Positions 1 to 8,155 of a stretch of 38,308 nt of DNA are shown piece by piece. Position numbers and translations under genes: made by a program. Source of the stretch: Verrucomicrobiota bacterium. GTDB lineage: Bacteria > Verrucomicrobiota > Verrucomicrobiia > Opitutales > Opitutaceae. Position 1 is the first letter of the stretch. Each line of letters begins with the position of its first letter. The notes beneath the pieces are model-generated. The model saw only the letters and a program-made list of their open reading frames with translations, was not told where the DNA came from and did no database searches. Location of the stretch: the NCBI GenBank assembly GCA_030604905.1, contig JAUVVA010000025.1, forward strand, positions 1-38,308, written 5' to 3'.

Positions 1-121
1 CCGCCGCGTTAAATCCCGCCGGCACGCAGCTCCAGCTCACCTTCCACCGCGCCCGCGCCGAACTCACCTACGAGGTCCTCGCCAGCAGCGACCTCGTCAC
101 CTGGACCGTCATCGCCACCAA
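1..121. repeat. Terminal direct repeat, left copy
   Basis: These 121 bases are identical to the last 121 bases of the window (38188-38308). The repeat lies inside the coding sequence of the C-terminal module of the M6 protease. Reading from the right end into base 122 keeps the frame and reaches a stop at 204-206. The simplest reading is that the two ends overlap and the contig is circular in the assembly. The alternative is two paralogous genes sharing this stretch at a repeat-broken contig end. Confidence 0.95.
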
Positions 122-206
122 CCCTGGGAACGCAGGCCAGACCGTCACGGTCACCGATCCCGAACCCGCCTCCCCGCGCCGCTTCCTCCGCCTCCGGGTG
201 CAGTAA
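1..206 (+). CDS. C-terminal end of secreted M6 protease (5' part at right end of window)
   Basis: Codons start at base 3 and read AALNPAGTQLQLTFHRARAE and onward, ending in SPRRFLRLRVQ before TAA at 204-206. The first 121 bases duplicate the right end, where the same reading frame ends the gene starting at 34110. Joined across the overlap, the gene would encode 1427 residues. The ending F-L-R-L-R-V resembles the F-A-R-L-R-V end of the GH85 protein in this window, so this is a normal C-terminus for this type of secreted protein. If the contig is linear, this is the tail of a separate paralogue. The 117 bases after the stop (207-323) separate it from the convergent sulfatase gene, and I see no clear terminator there. 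Confidence 0.85.
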   Translation, partial: AALNPAGTQLQLTFHRARAELTYEVLASSDLVTWTVIATNPGNAGQTVTVTDPEPASPRRFLRLRVQ

Positions 207-323
207 CGGAGCGTCCTGGACAACGTGCTCCCCTGCCAGGAGCTCAACGTCGCCAGCCGCGCCCACGGCACGTTTCCGAAGACCCGTGCGCAACCGCGCC
301 GCTTCGACCACCCCGACGGGACT

Positions 324-1805
324 TCACACGCGGTTCCGGCGGCCTGCGACTCTGTCGGCGACCTCGCCTCGGCCCGTGGCACGGAGACGATTCAGGTAAG
401 CGGCCGCGACTCCTTCGCGCGCGTGGAGCGAGCCGCCCTCGGCAAGGACAATGTCCATCGGGTCCACATCGCGGCCGGCACGGCGCATCATTTCCTTGCG
501 CCAAAGGGACAGCCTGGCACGGCCGTCGGAGAGGAGGGCGGGCTCGCGCGCGGCGAGGTCGTGTTGTTCGTGCGGATCCTCCAGGATATTGAACAACATC
601 TCGTCGGGATAGTCGCGCCAGGCGTCCTCGTAAGTGCGGATGTAAAAGTGGTCGCGAGTGCGCACGGCCCGCTGGCAACACCACGCCGCCTGCGAGAGCA
701 CGAGATGCTCGCGCCCACCCTCGCGCCCCGCGCGAAGATCGGCGGCGAAGCTGCGTCCGTCCCAATCCTCGGGCACGGTCGCTCCGGCGAGCTCGGCCAC
801 GGTCGCGGCCATGTCGAAGTGGTAGTGCAGCCCGCGGTCGAGCCGACCCGCTTGCGCATCGGTGACGCCGGGCCACTTGATGATGAGCGGCACCCGCGTG
901 GTGACGTAGTCGGCGGTCTGGTGGTCGCCATACACGTTTAGCTCGCCGAGATTCTCGCCGTGGTCGGAGGAGATGATGATCGCCGTCTCGTCGAGAATGC
1001 CGAGATCGGCGAGTTGGTTGAAGACGCGGCCGAGATGCTCGTCGGCGTAATGCACCCCCGTGTCGTAGCCGTCGAACATCGCCTTCACCGCGGCCATGGA
1101 GTCGGCGCGCGCGGGCTGGCGGGGGAAGGCGCGGTCGCGCAGGTGCGGCGGCATCTCGTCCGAGTAGCCGAGGATCTCCTGCGCACTGTGCGAACCGCTG
1201 CCGCGCCAATGGGCCCGGCGCACTTCCTCGGTGAGCCAGGCGGGCGGAGGTGAGTCGGCGAAGGGATCGCCGAAATCGGCAGGCACGCGATAGGGCGTGT
1301 GCGGATCCCAGACATTGAGGTGGAGAAACCAATTTTCCGAGCGACCGCGTCGGGAGAGCCAATCCATGGCGTCGGCACAGGGGCGTTCGGCGTTTTCGTT
1401 GCCCCCGAGGCCGTTGTTGATGACCTCGTTGAAGCCCGCATACCAGTGCCACGCGCTGTGACGCTCCCCGAAGCTGCTGATCGTGGCGGTGTGGTGGCCG
1501 GCCTTACGCAAAAGGACAGGCCACGAACACTCGCCGAAACGATCACGGAAGCCCCGGCCCGCGCCCTCGATGACGGGTTGGCAGGCGACGCCGCCGTGAT
1601 TGATGACGCCGGTGCGCAGGCCGCAATGTCCGGAAAACAGCGCGGTGCGCGACGGCAGACAAGGCGCGTCGGAAACGTGGCACGCATCATGCCGGACGCC
1701 GACCGCGGCGATGCGGTCTATGTTGGGCGAGGTGGCGCGGTGATAGCCGTAGCAACCGAGATGATCGGGGCGCAGCGAATCAATGTCTATGTAGAGAATG
1801 CGCAT
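324..1805 (-). CDS. Sulfatase (formylglycine-dependent, type I), apparently cytoplasmic
   Basis: This 493-residue protein is an alkaline-phosphatase-fold sulfatase that hydrolyses sulfate esters. The signature C-L-P-S-R (C49 to R53) fits the C-x-P-S-R motif whose cysteine is oxidised to formylglycine. Metal-site elements are visible in the N-terminal strand (YIDIDSLRPDHLGCYG) and in SSDHGEN further on. No signal peptide is seen, unlike the other two sulfatases here, so it probably acts inside the cell on imported sulfated sugars. I chose the ATG at 1805 because the protein begins directly with the first strand of the fold. A TTG at 1838 would overlap the stop of the upstream PEP-CTERM gene (TTGA) and add 11 residues without family similarity. 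The 29-bp gap suggests cotranscription with that gene. The substrate cannot be told from sequence. Confidence 0.9.
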   Translation of the reverse strand: MRILYIDIDSLRPDHLGCYGYHRATSPNIDRIAAVGVRHDACHVSDAPCLPSRTALFSGHCGLRTGVINHGGVACQPVIEGAGRGFRDRFGECSWPVLLRKAGHHTATISSFGERHSAWHWYAGFNEVINNGLGGNENAERPCADAMDWLSRRGRSENWFLHLNVWDPHTPYRVPADFGDPFADSPPPAWLTEEVRRAHWRGSGSHSAQEILGYSDEMPPHLRDRAFPRQPARADSMAAVKAMFDGYDTGVHYADEHLGRVFNQLADLGILDETAIIISSDHGENLGELNVYGDHQTADYVTTRVPLIIKWPGVTDAQAGRLDRGLHYHFDMAATVAELAGATVPEDWDGRSFAADLRAGREGGREHLVLSQAAWCCQRAVRTRDHFYIRTYEDAWRDYPDEMLFNILEDPHEQHDLAAREPALLSDGRARLSLWRKEMMRRAGRDVDPMDIVLAEGGSLHAREGVAAAYLNRLRATGRGEVADRVAGRRNRV

Positions 1806-1834
1806 GGAGCGCCCCGCTTCACCTCGACTTCCGG

Positions 1835-3328
1835 TCAAGCGCGAAGCCGCCGGCGCAGCACGACCGAGAACAACGCGCCCGCTCCCGCCAGGGCGGCGAA
1901 CGCGGAGGGTTCGGGGATCGTGGACGCGGACAAGAGCACGCCGGTCGTCTCGCTAAAGGTCCAATCGTAGCCGCCGAAGCTCCCCGTCCACGTATCGGCC
2001 GCGCTTAAGACCAGGCCTCCGTTGAAGATGCCGGTGAGCGAGACGCTGGAAAAATCGCCGGTATGGCTGCCGAAATCCAAGAGATTGTAGGAAGCGTCGG
2101 GCGTGAGCGTGGTCAGGTTTACTGTCAGGCTGCCTCCAAAAGTGAGGGCGGCGGAGCCGGCGTTGAAAAACCCATTCGAGCCGGCACCCGCGCCCAGCGT
2201 GAGGCCGACACCGGCGAGGCTGTAGGAAGGTTTGGCGGAGACGTCCATGACGGCGCCGCTGGCGACGCTGTAGGCGGTGCTGGCGAGGGAGCCCGTCTCG
2301 TTCAGCAGCAAGGTGCCCGCGCTGACCGTCGTGGCGCCGGTGAAGCCGTTGGCGGCGGAGAGGGTGAGCGAACCGGCGCCCGACTTGGTGAGAACGCCCA
2401 CCTCGCCGGACTTGTTGCCCATGGCGCCCGCGATGGTGACGTTCTTGCCGTCGGTGTCCACGTTGAGACCACCGTCACCGATCGAAGTGGTGAAGTTGCC
2501 CACGCCGATCAGATTCACCGCGTCGGTCGTGGCGCGCAGAGTGGCTCCGTCAAAAGTGGCGGTGGAGGCGCCCGCACCCGTCACGGTGACGATCTGGGCC
2601 GTCCGGAGCGTCGCGCCTCCCTGCACCACCAAGTGGCCCGAGGCACCGGTGCCGGAGCCAAACTGCAGCAGAGTGCCGACCTGCACGGAGCCCGAATTGA
2701 TGGTCAGACTGCCCACGCCGGCGGTGTTCTGACCCAGGCGAATGCCGCCCGAGGTGGTCAAGGTGACGCCGTCCACGATCACCGCGTTCGAGTTGGTTTG
2801 CCCGATGTCGAAATTTAGCGCGGTGACGTTGACCGCGCCGCCGCCCTTCATGGTCACGGTGACGCCGTTGGTGATAAGGTCGTATTCTCCCGTGGTGCTG
2901 ATGCCGAGAGCGCGTCCGGCGGCGATGTTCCAGTCCTGGCTGGCGGTCACGCCGAGAAAGCCGGCGGAGCTGGACGAGCCTCTTGTCACGGTGAGATCAC
3001 GCGTGCCGTTGAGGGTGATGCCGCCGGCGCCGACGTTGAGAACCGCGGCGGTGCCGTTGATGAAGATGCCCACGTTCGACGCGGGGCTCGTCACGGTGAT
3101 CCCGAGCGGGGCGCTGTTGGGCGCGACGCCGATGTTGGTGAGATTGGCGGTGGAGGTGGCGTCAAACACGGCCGCATTGGAGGCACCGGGGGCGCCGTTG
3201 GACCAATTGCCGGCGGCGTTAAAACTGGAGTCGGTCGCGCCGGTCCAGGTCGTTTGCGCAAAGACCGGAACGGCGGTGGAGGCGGTGGCCAGAAGGCCGA
3301 GAGCGCGAATCAGGTTAGGGTAGTGCAT
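1835..3328 (-). CDS. PEP-CTERM protein with autotransporter-associated beta-strand repeat
   Basis: The protein has 497 residues. It starts with a Sec signal peptide (MHYPNLIRALGLLATASTAV, cleavage probably after VFA-Q). A long Gly/Thr/Ser/Val-rich region of short beta repeats follows, including GSLTLSAANGFTGATTVSAG, which matches the autotransporter-associated beta-strand repeat pattern. It ends with a PEP-CTERM sorting signal: IPEPSAF, a hydrophobic stretch and a basic RRRLRA tail. PEP-CTERM proteins are handled by an exosortase and go to the cell surface or the extracellular matrix. No exosortase gene is in the window. The protein is probably structural or adhesive, and no enzymatic motif is seen. 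A copy of the 19-bp motif lies 127 bp upstream of the start (3455-3473). Confidence 0.88.
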   Translation of the reverse strand: MHYPNLIRALGLLATASTAVPVFAQTTWTGATDSSFNAAGNWSNGAPGASNAAVFDATSTANLTNIGVAPNSAPLGITVTSPASNVGIFINGTAAVLNVGAGGITLNGTRDLTVTRGSSSSAGFLGVTASQDWNIAAGRALGISTTGEYDLITNGVTVTMKGGGAVNVTALNFDIGQTNSNAVIVDGVTLTTSGGIRLGQNTAGVGSLTINSGSVQVGTLLQFGSGTGASGHLVVQGGATLRTAQIVTVTGAGASTATFDGATLRATTDAVNLIGVGNFTTSIGDGGLNVDTDGKNVTIAGAMGNKSGEVGVLTKSGAGSLTLSAANGFTGATTVSAGTLLLNETGSLASTAYSVASGAVMDVSAKPSYSLAGVGLTLGAGAGSNGFFNAGSAALTFGGSLTVNLTTLTPDASYNLLDFGSHTGDFSSVSLTGIFNGGLVLSAADTWTGSFGGYDWTFSETTGVLLSASTIPEPSAFAALAGAGALFSVVLRRRLRA

Positions 3329-3454
3329 GGGTTTGAGGTGGAGTGGTCGCGAGCGGAAGCGGATGCAGTCGAGACGCCCAAGCGGGGCGGTCTCCGGGGG
3401 TGGGAAAAGTATAGATCAAGGCCCGCGGGCTTCCCACGGAGGCGGCTGACAAGA

Positions 3455-3473
3455 ATCCGCCGATTTTCGACGT
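3455..3473 (-). promoter_or_regulatory. Candidate operator, copy A of the 19-bp ATCCG...GACGT motif
   Basis: The plus strand reads ATCCGCCGATTTTCGACGT. It sits in the 188-bp gap upstream of the PEP-CTERM gene, 127 bp from its start codon. It is nearly identical to the copy at 9018-9036 (17 of 19 bases), with further copies at 8131, 16016 and 22067. All have the same orientation to the minus-strand gene they precede. The inner part is partly palindromic (CGA-TTT-TCG). The XylR-like protein at 16057-17217 is the only regulator in this block and is the natural candidate to bind it. That link is inference. Confidence 0.55.
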
Positions 3474-3516
3474 CGCCCGGCTTGCGCGTCTCGCGAGGGC
3501 CACGCGGGCGGAAAAA

Positions 3517-5982
3517 TCAAGCCGTCCGAATGGCACGCACCCGCGCTTCGGCGACATGCAGCGGCACGTCCCAGCCGAAGCGGCCGCCGCGATGCGGCGC
3601 GGCGTCGGTCGCGGCGAGCACCGGCTCGCCGTCCAGGCTCACGCGGATCTCGCCGTTCGCGAAACGGACCTCGAAGCGATGCCAATCTCCCGGCGACGCG
3701 CCGGGGATCTGCTTCGCGGCAAGTATTTCTCCGGGGCGGGCCGCGGTTTTTTTCCGCAGCTCGAAGGTGCCGTCGCGGCGCAGTCCCACCGAATAGTATC
3801 GGTGCATCGTGGCGTATCCAAAAATCAAACACGCATGGTCCTGCCGCCCGGGCCCCGGACGGCCGGTCTGCATCTCCGCCGAAAAGACAAACGAGCCGGC
3901 AGCGATCTCTCGGGGAGACAGCACCGTGACCGGACCGGCCAGCAGCGCGCCGTCCTCGAACGGCGCCGGCGGCATCCCGATGCGGATCCAGTCAAGGCCG
4001 CCGAAGGCGCAGCCAAGCAGGGGCTGATAGGCGACGACGCGCTCGAAGCCGAGACGCGGCTCCACGTCGATCCGCGGCGTGATCGGCAGAGTGCGCGGAA
4101 AGACCGGCGATAGGACGGGATTGGCCCCGAAACGCGCGTTGCCGCGGTGGTCCACGAAAGGACGGTCAAGGTGATAGTGTGCCAGCACCCAGTAGTGGAG
4201 CACGCCGCCACTCGCGGCGCCGTCGGTGGCATCGATCCAGGCGAGCTCGCTCAGGCCGGCGGCGACGCGGGTGGCTCGGCGCGGATCGGTGCTCTCGCCG
4301 CGATACACGTCGTAGCGGGCAAGCGGTGCGGCGGCTTCCCACGCGAGGCGCACGCCGTCGGGGCCGACGCGGGCGGACGCGTTGAGCATCGGGTATTCAT
4401 CCAGCTCCCAGTCATGGAGCGTGCAAAGCTTCAGATGGCTGAGCGTGGCCTCATAGGCGGGCTCGAACGCGCGATTGCGGAGAAGCGTCTCGTCGTCCGT
4501 GCCGCGCTCGTAGAGCTGATCAGCGGCTGCATGGGTATAGACAAACTTATGGCGACGGTTCAGCCCCATGCGCACCGGCAGAAACTCGTCCCGCCGCGTC
4601 ACCGAGCCGGCCTGGTAAAACTCGGAGAAGACCAGGCGATCCGGGTCGGCCTCGCCGGCGATGGCCGGCAGCAGCGAGACGCCTTCAAGCCCGGGCGAGG
4701 CGGGGCTCTGCGTGAGCTCGCACAAGGTCGGGATGAGATCCACCAAGCTGGCCGGGGCATCGCAGGCCCTGCCCTGCGGCAGCGCCCACGGGGCGCGGAT
4801 GACGAAGGGCACCCGCGCGGCCGGATCGAGCATGTTGTGTTTCTCGATGAGCCCGTGTTCGTAGAGGCTCTCGCCGTGGTCGGTGGTGTAAACGATGACC
4901 GTATCGTCGAGGATGCCGAGCGCGCGACAACGCTCCACGATGCGGCCCACGCAATCGTCGATCTGCGAGGCGCAGGCGTAGTAGGCGGCGATGCTGTTGC
5001 GCGCTTCGTCACCCGTCAGCGGGGTGTGGCACCACTGCTGGACGAAGGGGTTGATGCCCTTGGTCATCCACTCCGCGATGGTGGCGGGCAGCGGCATGTC
5101 GGCGGGCTTGAAGCGATCGAGGAATTTTTTGTGCACCGTCCACGGGCGGTGGGGCTTCTCCAAACCGACATGGATGAAGAACGGTTCTTCGGCGGCGCAT
5201 TTGCGCTCGATGAAATCCACGCTGCGCTCGGTGACGAGGTGGTCGAACATCTCGTCCTCGTGCTCGACCAGCGTCTCCTGGAAATGCTGGTTCAGGCCGT
5301 TCTGTTTGACCGTGAGTTCGGCGGGCGTGTTGGCGAATTTCCGCGGATCGACCGAACGGTAGGTCGGCGCGTCATAGGCGCCTCGCTCCCGGTAACGGTC
5401 GCTCACGTCGCCGCCTTTCAGGTCATCGTAGTGCATGCCCGGCGCGTGGGTGTAGAAGCGCAGCGCGCGCTCGTCGAAACCGAGATCCCAACCGGCGACC
5501 TGCTCGCCGTGGACGTGAACCTTACCGATGGCGGCGGTCTTGTAGCCGGCGCGGCGGAAATACTCGCCCATGCCGAGGATGCCTTCGCGCACTCCGGGGA
5601 AACGCGAGTGCCCGGCCTCGCGCGTCTGCATCTTGTGATGCAGGGCCGTGGTCGTGTGCGGATACATGCCGGTCATGTAAGCCGCACGGCTCGGCGCGCA
5701 GAGCGGCGCCGGGCAATACATCGAATCGAAGCGCACGCCCGAGGCCGCGAGGGCGTCGATGTAGGGCGTGGGCGAGAGCCCGTCCACCCGTCGCACGAGC
5801 GAGCCGTAGCAACCGCAGGCGGCGGCCTGGTGCTCGTCGGAGACGATGAGGATGACGTTGCGGCGGCGGGCGCCCGGACGGGGAACCGTGCTCCCACCCG
5901 CCCCGCCCAGCGGGGCGAGGGCGAGCGAGGCCACGGCGGCGCCGAGGGTGTGGAGGAAGCGCCTGCGGCCGGACTTTTTCAC
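3517..5982 (-). CDS. Exported sulfatase with C-terminal beta-sandwich extensions (Tat signal)
   Basis: The protein has 821 residues from a GTG at 5982, five bases after the stop of the upstream sulfatase, so translation is probably coupled. The N-terminus SGRRRFLHTLGAAVASLALA is a twin-arginine-type signal, suggesting folded export. The sulfatase domain spans roughly residues 42-560, with the formylglycine motif C-A-P-S-R at 95-99 and a TTDHGESLYEHGL metal-site region. It is followed by a fibronectin-III-like stretch (DVYRGESTDPRRATRVAAGL, with WIDATD nearby). A terminal concanavalin-like domain follows, in which GDWHRFEVRFANGEIRVSLD is typical of DUF1080/LamG-like sheets. The extensions probably bind glycan. 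The reading frame stays open far upstream of 5982, but that part overlaps the neighbouring sulfatase in another frame and is not a real extension. Confidence 0.88.
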   Translation of the reverse strand: MKKSGRRRFLHTLGAAVASLALAPLGGAGGSTVPRPGARRRNVILIVSDEHQAAACGCYGSLVRRVDGLSPTPYIDALAASGVRFDSMYCPAPLCAPSRAAYMTGMYPHTTTALHHKMQTREAGHSRFPGVREGILGMGEYFRRAGYKTAAIGKVHVHGEQVAGWDLGFDERALRFYTHAPGMHYDDLKGGDVSDRYRERGAYDAPTYRSVDPRKFANTPAELTVKQNGLNQHFQETLVEHEDEMFDHLVTERSVDFIERKCAAEEPFFIHVGLEKPHRPWTVHKKFLDRFKPADMPLPATIAEWMTKGINPFVQQWCHTPLTGDEARNSIAAYYACASQIDDCVGRIVERCRALGILDDTVIVYTTDHGESLYEHGLIEKHNMLDPAARVPFVIRAPWALPQGRACDAPASLVDLIPTLCELTQSPASPGLEGVSLLPAIAGEADPDRLVFSEFYQAGSVTRRDEFLPVRMGLNRRHKFVYTHAAADQLYERGTDDETLLRNRAFEPAYEATLSHLKLCTLHDWELDEYPMLNASARVGPDGVRLAWEAAAPLARYDVYRGESTDPRRATRVAAGLSELAWIDATDGAASGGVLHYWVLAHYHLDRPFVDHRGNARFGANPVLSPVFPRTLPITPRIDVEPRLGFERVVAYQPLLGCAFGGLDWIRIGMPPAPFEDGALLAGPVTVLSPREIAAGSFVFSAEMQTGRPGPGRQDHACLIFGYATMHRYYSVGLRRDGTFELRKKTAARPGEILAAKQIPGASPGDWHRFEVRFANGEIRVSLDGEPVLAATDAAPHRGGRFGWDVPLHVAEARVRAIRTA

Positions 5983-5987
5983 GAGCC

Positions 5988-8030
5988 TCAGAGGCCGCGG
6001 GTAAGCGTGACGCGGCGGATGCCGCCCGCGAAGGCCGAGTCGGGCACGCCGGCCGCGACCGGAGTGTTGCCCGTGTTGCCAATCACGAAGGGCACCCGCA
6101 GCATGCCCTTGTAGGGCTGGGGAAGGGAAACGGTCTCGACCACGCGTCCGTCGACCACGAGGGCGATGCGGTTGTAGTCGATCAGCGCCTCGAGCTCGGT
6201 CCACTTGCCGATGACCGATTCCGGGGCGTCGATGACGGTGGTGGTGTCCACCCAGGTCTTGCACTGCACGGCCAGGCCCGGACGACCGTCCTGGACGAAG
6301 AGTTTGAAGCCGTAGTTTCTTCCGCCCTGGGTGGCGAGCACGCCATCGGTCGCGGGATTGACCTGCATGCGGATGCGGTAGGGCCACGCGGCGGAATCCA
6401 CCAACGGCTGACCGGGCAGGCGGATGGCGTTTTGCTTGCCGTCGAACCACACGGCGCCGTCGCGGACCTGGGTGCCTCCGAAATCGATCTCGAGACCGGA
6501 GCGAGCCTCGTCGGTGATCGCGCCTCCGGTGATGGCGAGGTCCACGAGCGTGCCCTTCTTGCCCCGGACACGGGGCAGGTTGTGCGGGAACACGTCCGGC
6601 TTCCAGTCGCTCGCGGCCCGGGCCTTTTCGAGGCGGGCGGTCATCTCGGCATGGAGTTGGGCGTAGGCGGGGTCGCGGGCCAGGTTGCGCTGCTCGTGCG
6701 GATCGTTTTGCAGGTCGTAGAGTTCGTCGAAGTCCCTGATTTCGTGGTAGGCGACCAGTTTGTAGCGCTCGGTGCGCACCGCGGTCATGGCCGGGATGGA
6801 GTGCACGAGGTCTTTCCAATACTCGTAGAACACGTGGTCGCGCCAGCGGGGCTCCTTTTCCTCGAACAGCGGCTTCATGCTGGCGCCCTGCATGTCGCCC
6901 GGAACGGGCAGCCCGGCGTAGTCTAGGACGGTCGGGGCGAAGTCCACGTTGCTCACGAGCTGCTCCACCGTAGTCCCCGGCTGGATACGACCGGGAAAGA
7001 CCACGAGCATGGGGATGCGCAGGCTTTCCTCGTAAGCGAGGCGCTTGTCCCAGCGGCGGTGCTCGCCGTGGAAGTAGCCGTTGTCGCTGGTGAAAACGAT
7101 GAGGGTGTTGTCGAGCGTGCCGCGCCGATGAAGGACCTCGACGAGGCGTCCGATGCCTTCGTCCACCGCCGCGAGGCAGCGCAGCTGCTCGACGTAGTCG
7201 CGGCCCTTCCGCCAGGCGTTGTCCACCGGCACCGCGTCGGGCAGCTGCTCCTGCTCCAGATCACGGGTGCGGTAGTGCCAGCGCACGTCGCGGAGCGCGT
7301 CGCGTTTTTGCCAGTCGGGCTTGGTGGAAAAATCGTTCGAAAAACTGGGCGGCCGGGCTATCGCCGCGTCCGCGCCGTAAGCCTGGGCGTGGCGCGGGGC
7401 GGGCTGGAAAGGTTCGTGCACCGCCTTGTGCGAGAGCATCGCGAAGTAGGGCTTATCCTTGGGCTGGTTCTCGATGAACTGCACCGTGTAGTCGGTGAGC
7501 AAATCGGTGGTGTAGCCTTTGTGCGGAACGTCCTGGCCGTTGATGTTGAAAAGCGGGTCGTGATAGACGCCCTGTCCCTTGAAGCTGAGCCAGTAGTCGA
7601 AATGCGGACGCGGAGCGGCGGTGCTGCCCATATGCCACTTGCCGATCAACGCGGTGGTGTAGCCGGCGGCCTGGAGATACTTGGTCAGCGGCGGAGTGAC
7701 CTCGGGGTTGTATTCGGAGGTCTCGTTGTCGATGACGCCGTGGCGACTGGCGTAGGTGCCGGTCAGGAAGGTGGCGCGCGAGGGACAGCAGATCGAGGTG
7801 GTGACAAAGGCGTTGCTCATCATCGCCCCGGCGGCGCGCAGCCGATCGATGTTGGGCGTCTTCACAAAGGGGTGGTTCATGTAGCCGAGCGCGTCCCAGC
7901 GCAGGTCGTCGAGCAGGACGAAAAGCACGTCGGGCTTGGCAGGTTGCGGAGCGGCCTGGGTGGCGCCGCCGCCGAAGGCGGCAAGGGTCATGGCACCGAG
8001 GAGCAATCGGCTGAGGGGTCTGTTCATCAT
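5988..8030 (-). CDS. Secreted sulfatase with C-terminal LamG-like domain
   Basis: The protein has 680 residues. It starts with a Sec signal peptide (MMNRPLSRLLLGAMTLAAFG, Ala-rich cleavage region). The sulfatase domain spans about residues 33-470: VLFVLLDDLRWDALGY carries the first metal ligands, C-C-P-S-R at 81-85 is the formylglycine motif, and FTSDNGYFHGEH the second metal region. The pattern resembles secreted sulfatases of polysaccharide and glycosaminoglycan degraders. Residues from about 490 form a beta-sandwich of the LamG type that ends the protein (FAGGIRRVTLTRGL). The start is one of two adjacent ATG codons. The next sulfatase begins five bases downstream. A copy of the 19-bp motif lies 101 bp upstream (8131-8149), so the pair is likely one transcript under that signal. 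Confidence 0.92.
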   Translation of the reverse strand: MMNRPLSRLLLGAMTLAAFGGGATQAAPQPAKPDVLFVLLDDLRWDALGYMNHPFVKTPNIDRLRAAGAMMSNAFVTTSICCPSRATFLTGTYASRHGVIDNETSEYNPEVTPPLTKYLQAAGYTTALIGKWHMGSTAAPRPHFDYWLSFKGQGVYHDPLFNINGQDVPHKGYTTDLLTDYTVQFIENQPKDKPYFAMLSHKAVHEPFQPAPRHAQAYGADAAIARPPSFSNDFSTKPDWQKRDALRDVRWHYRTRDLEQEQLPDAVPVDNAWRKGRDYVEQLRCLAAVDEGIGRLVEVLHRRGTLDNTLIVFTSDNGYFHGEHRRWDKRLAYEESLRIPMLVVFPGRIQPGTTVEQLVSNVDFAPTVLDYAGLPVPGDMQGASMKPLFEEKEPRWRDHVFYEYWKDLVHSIPAMTAVRTERYKLVAYHEIRDFDELYDLQNDPHEQRNLARDPAYAQLHAEMTARLEKARAASDWKPDVFPHNLPRVRGKKGTLVDLAITGGAITDEARSGLEIDFGGTQVRDGAVWFDGKQNAIRLPGQPLVDSAAWPYRIRMQVNPATDGVLATQGGRNYGFKLFVQDGRPGLAVQCKTWVDTTTVIDAPESVIGKWTELEALIDYNRIALVVDGRVVETVSLPQPYKGMLRVPFVIGNTGNTPVAAGVPDSAFAGGIRRVTLTRGL

Positions 8031-8130
8031 ACGAAGCGGATTCAGGAAGGGGTGAAGCCGGGGGAAGCGGCAGGGGGAGTCGGAGAATAAGCGCGGGCGT
8101 GATGCTTACCAAGGCGGATGCCAGACATTT

Positions 8131-8149
8131 ATCCGCCGGTTTCGGACGT
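8131..8149 (-). promoter_or_regulatory. Candidate operator, copy C of the 19-bp motif
   Basis: The plus strand reads ATCCGCCGGTTTCGGACGT. It lies 101 bp upstream of the secreted sulfatase start (8030), in the 125-bp gap after the stop of the 8156-8860 gene. Just before it is GGCGGAT, which is complementary to its ATCCGCC, so the site lies in a wider inverted repeat with an 11-bp spacer. It keeps the ATCCG and GACGT ends of the other copies while the middle differs. Confidence 0.5.
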
Positions 8150-8155
8150 TTGGCG

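Noticed and set aside
3371..3394. Stem-loop GAGAC-GCCC...GGGC-G-GTCTC in the leader of the PEP-CTERM gene as a riboswitch
   Set aside because: It is a single bulged hairpin with no further conserved structure, and hairpins of this size are common in such GC-rich DNA.
4147..6114. Long open plus-strand frame (655 codons) opposite the Tat-exported sulfatase
   Set aside because: It has shadow composition and crosses the boundary between two well-supported sulfatase genes on the other strand.
5983..6819. Upstream extension of the Tat-exported sulfatase frame
   Set aside because: The extra part is Arg/Pro-rich, overlaps the coding region of the neighbouring sulfatase and has no family similarity. 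The GTG at 5982 is followed directly by a Tat signal.
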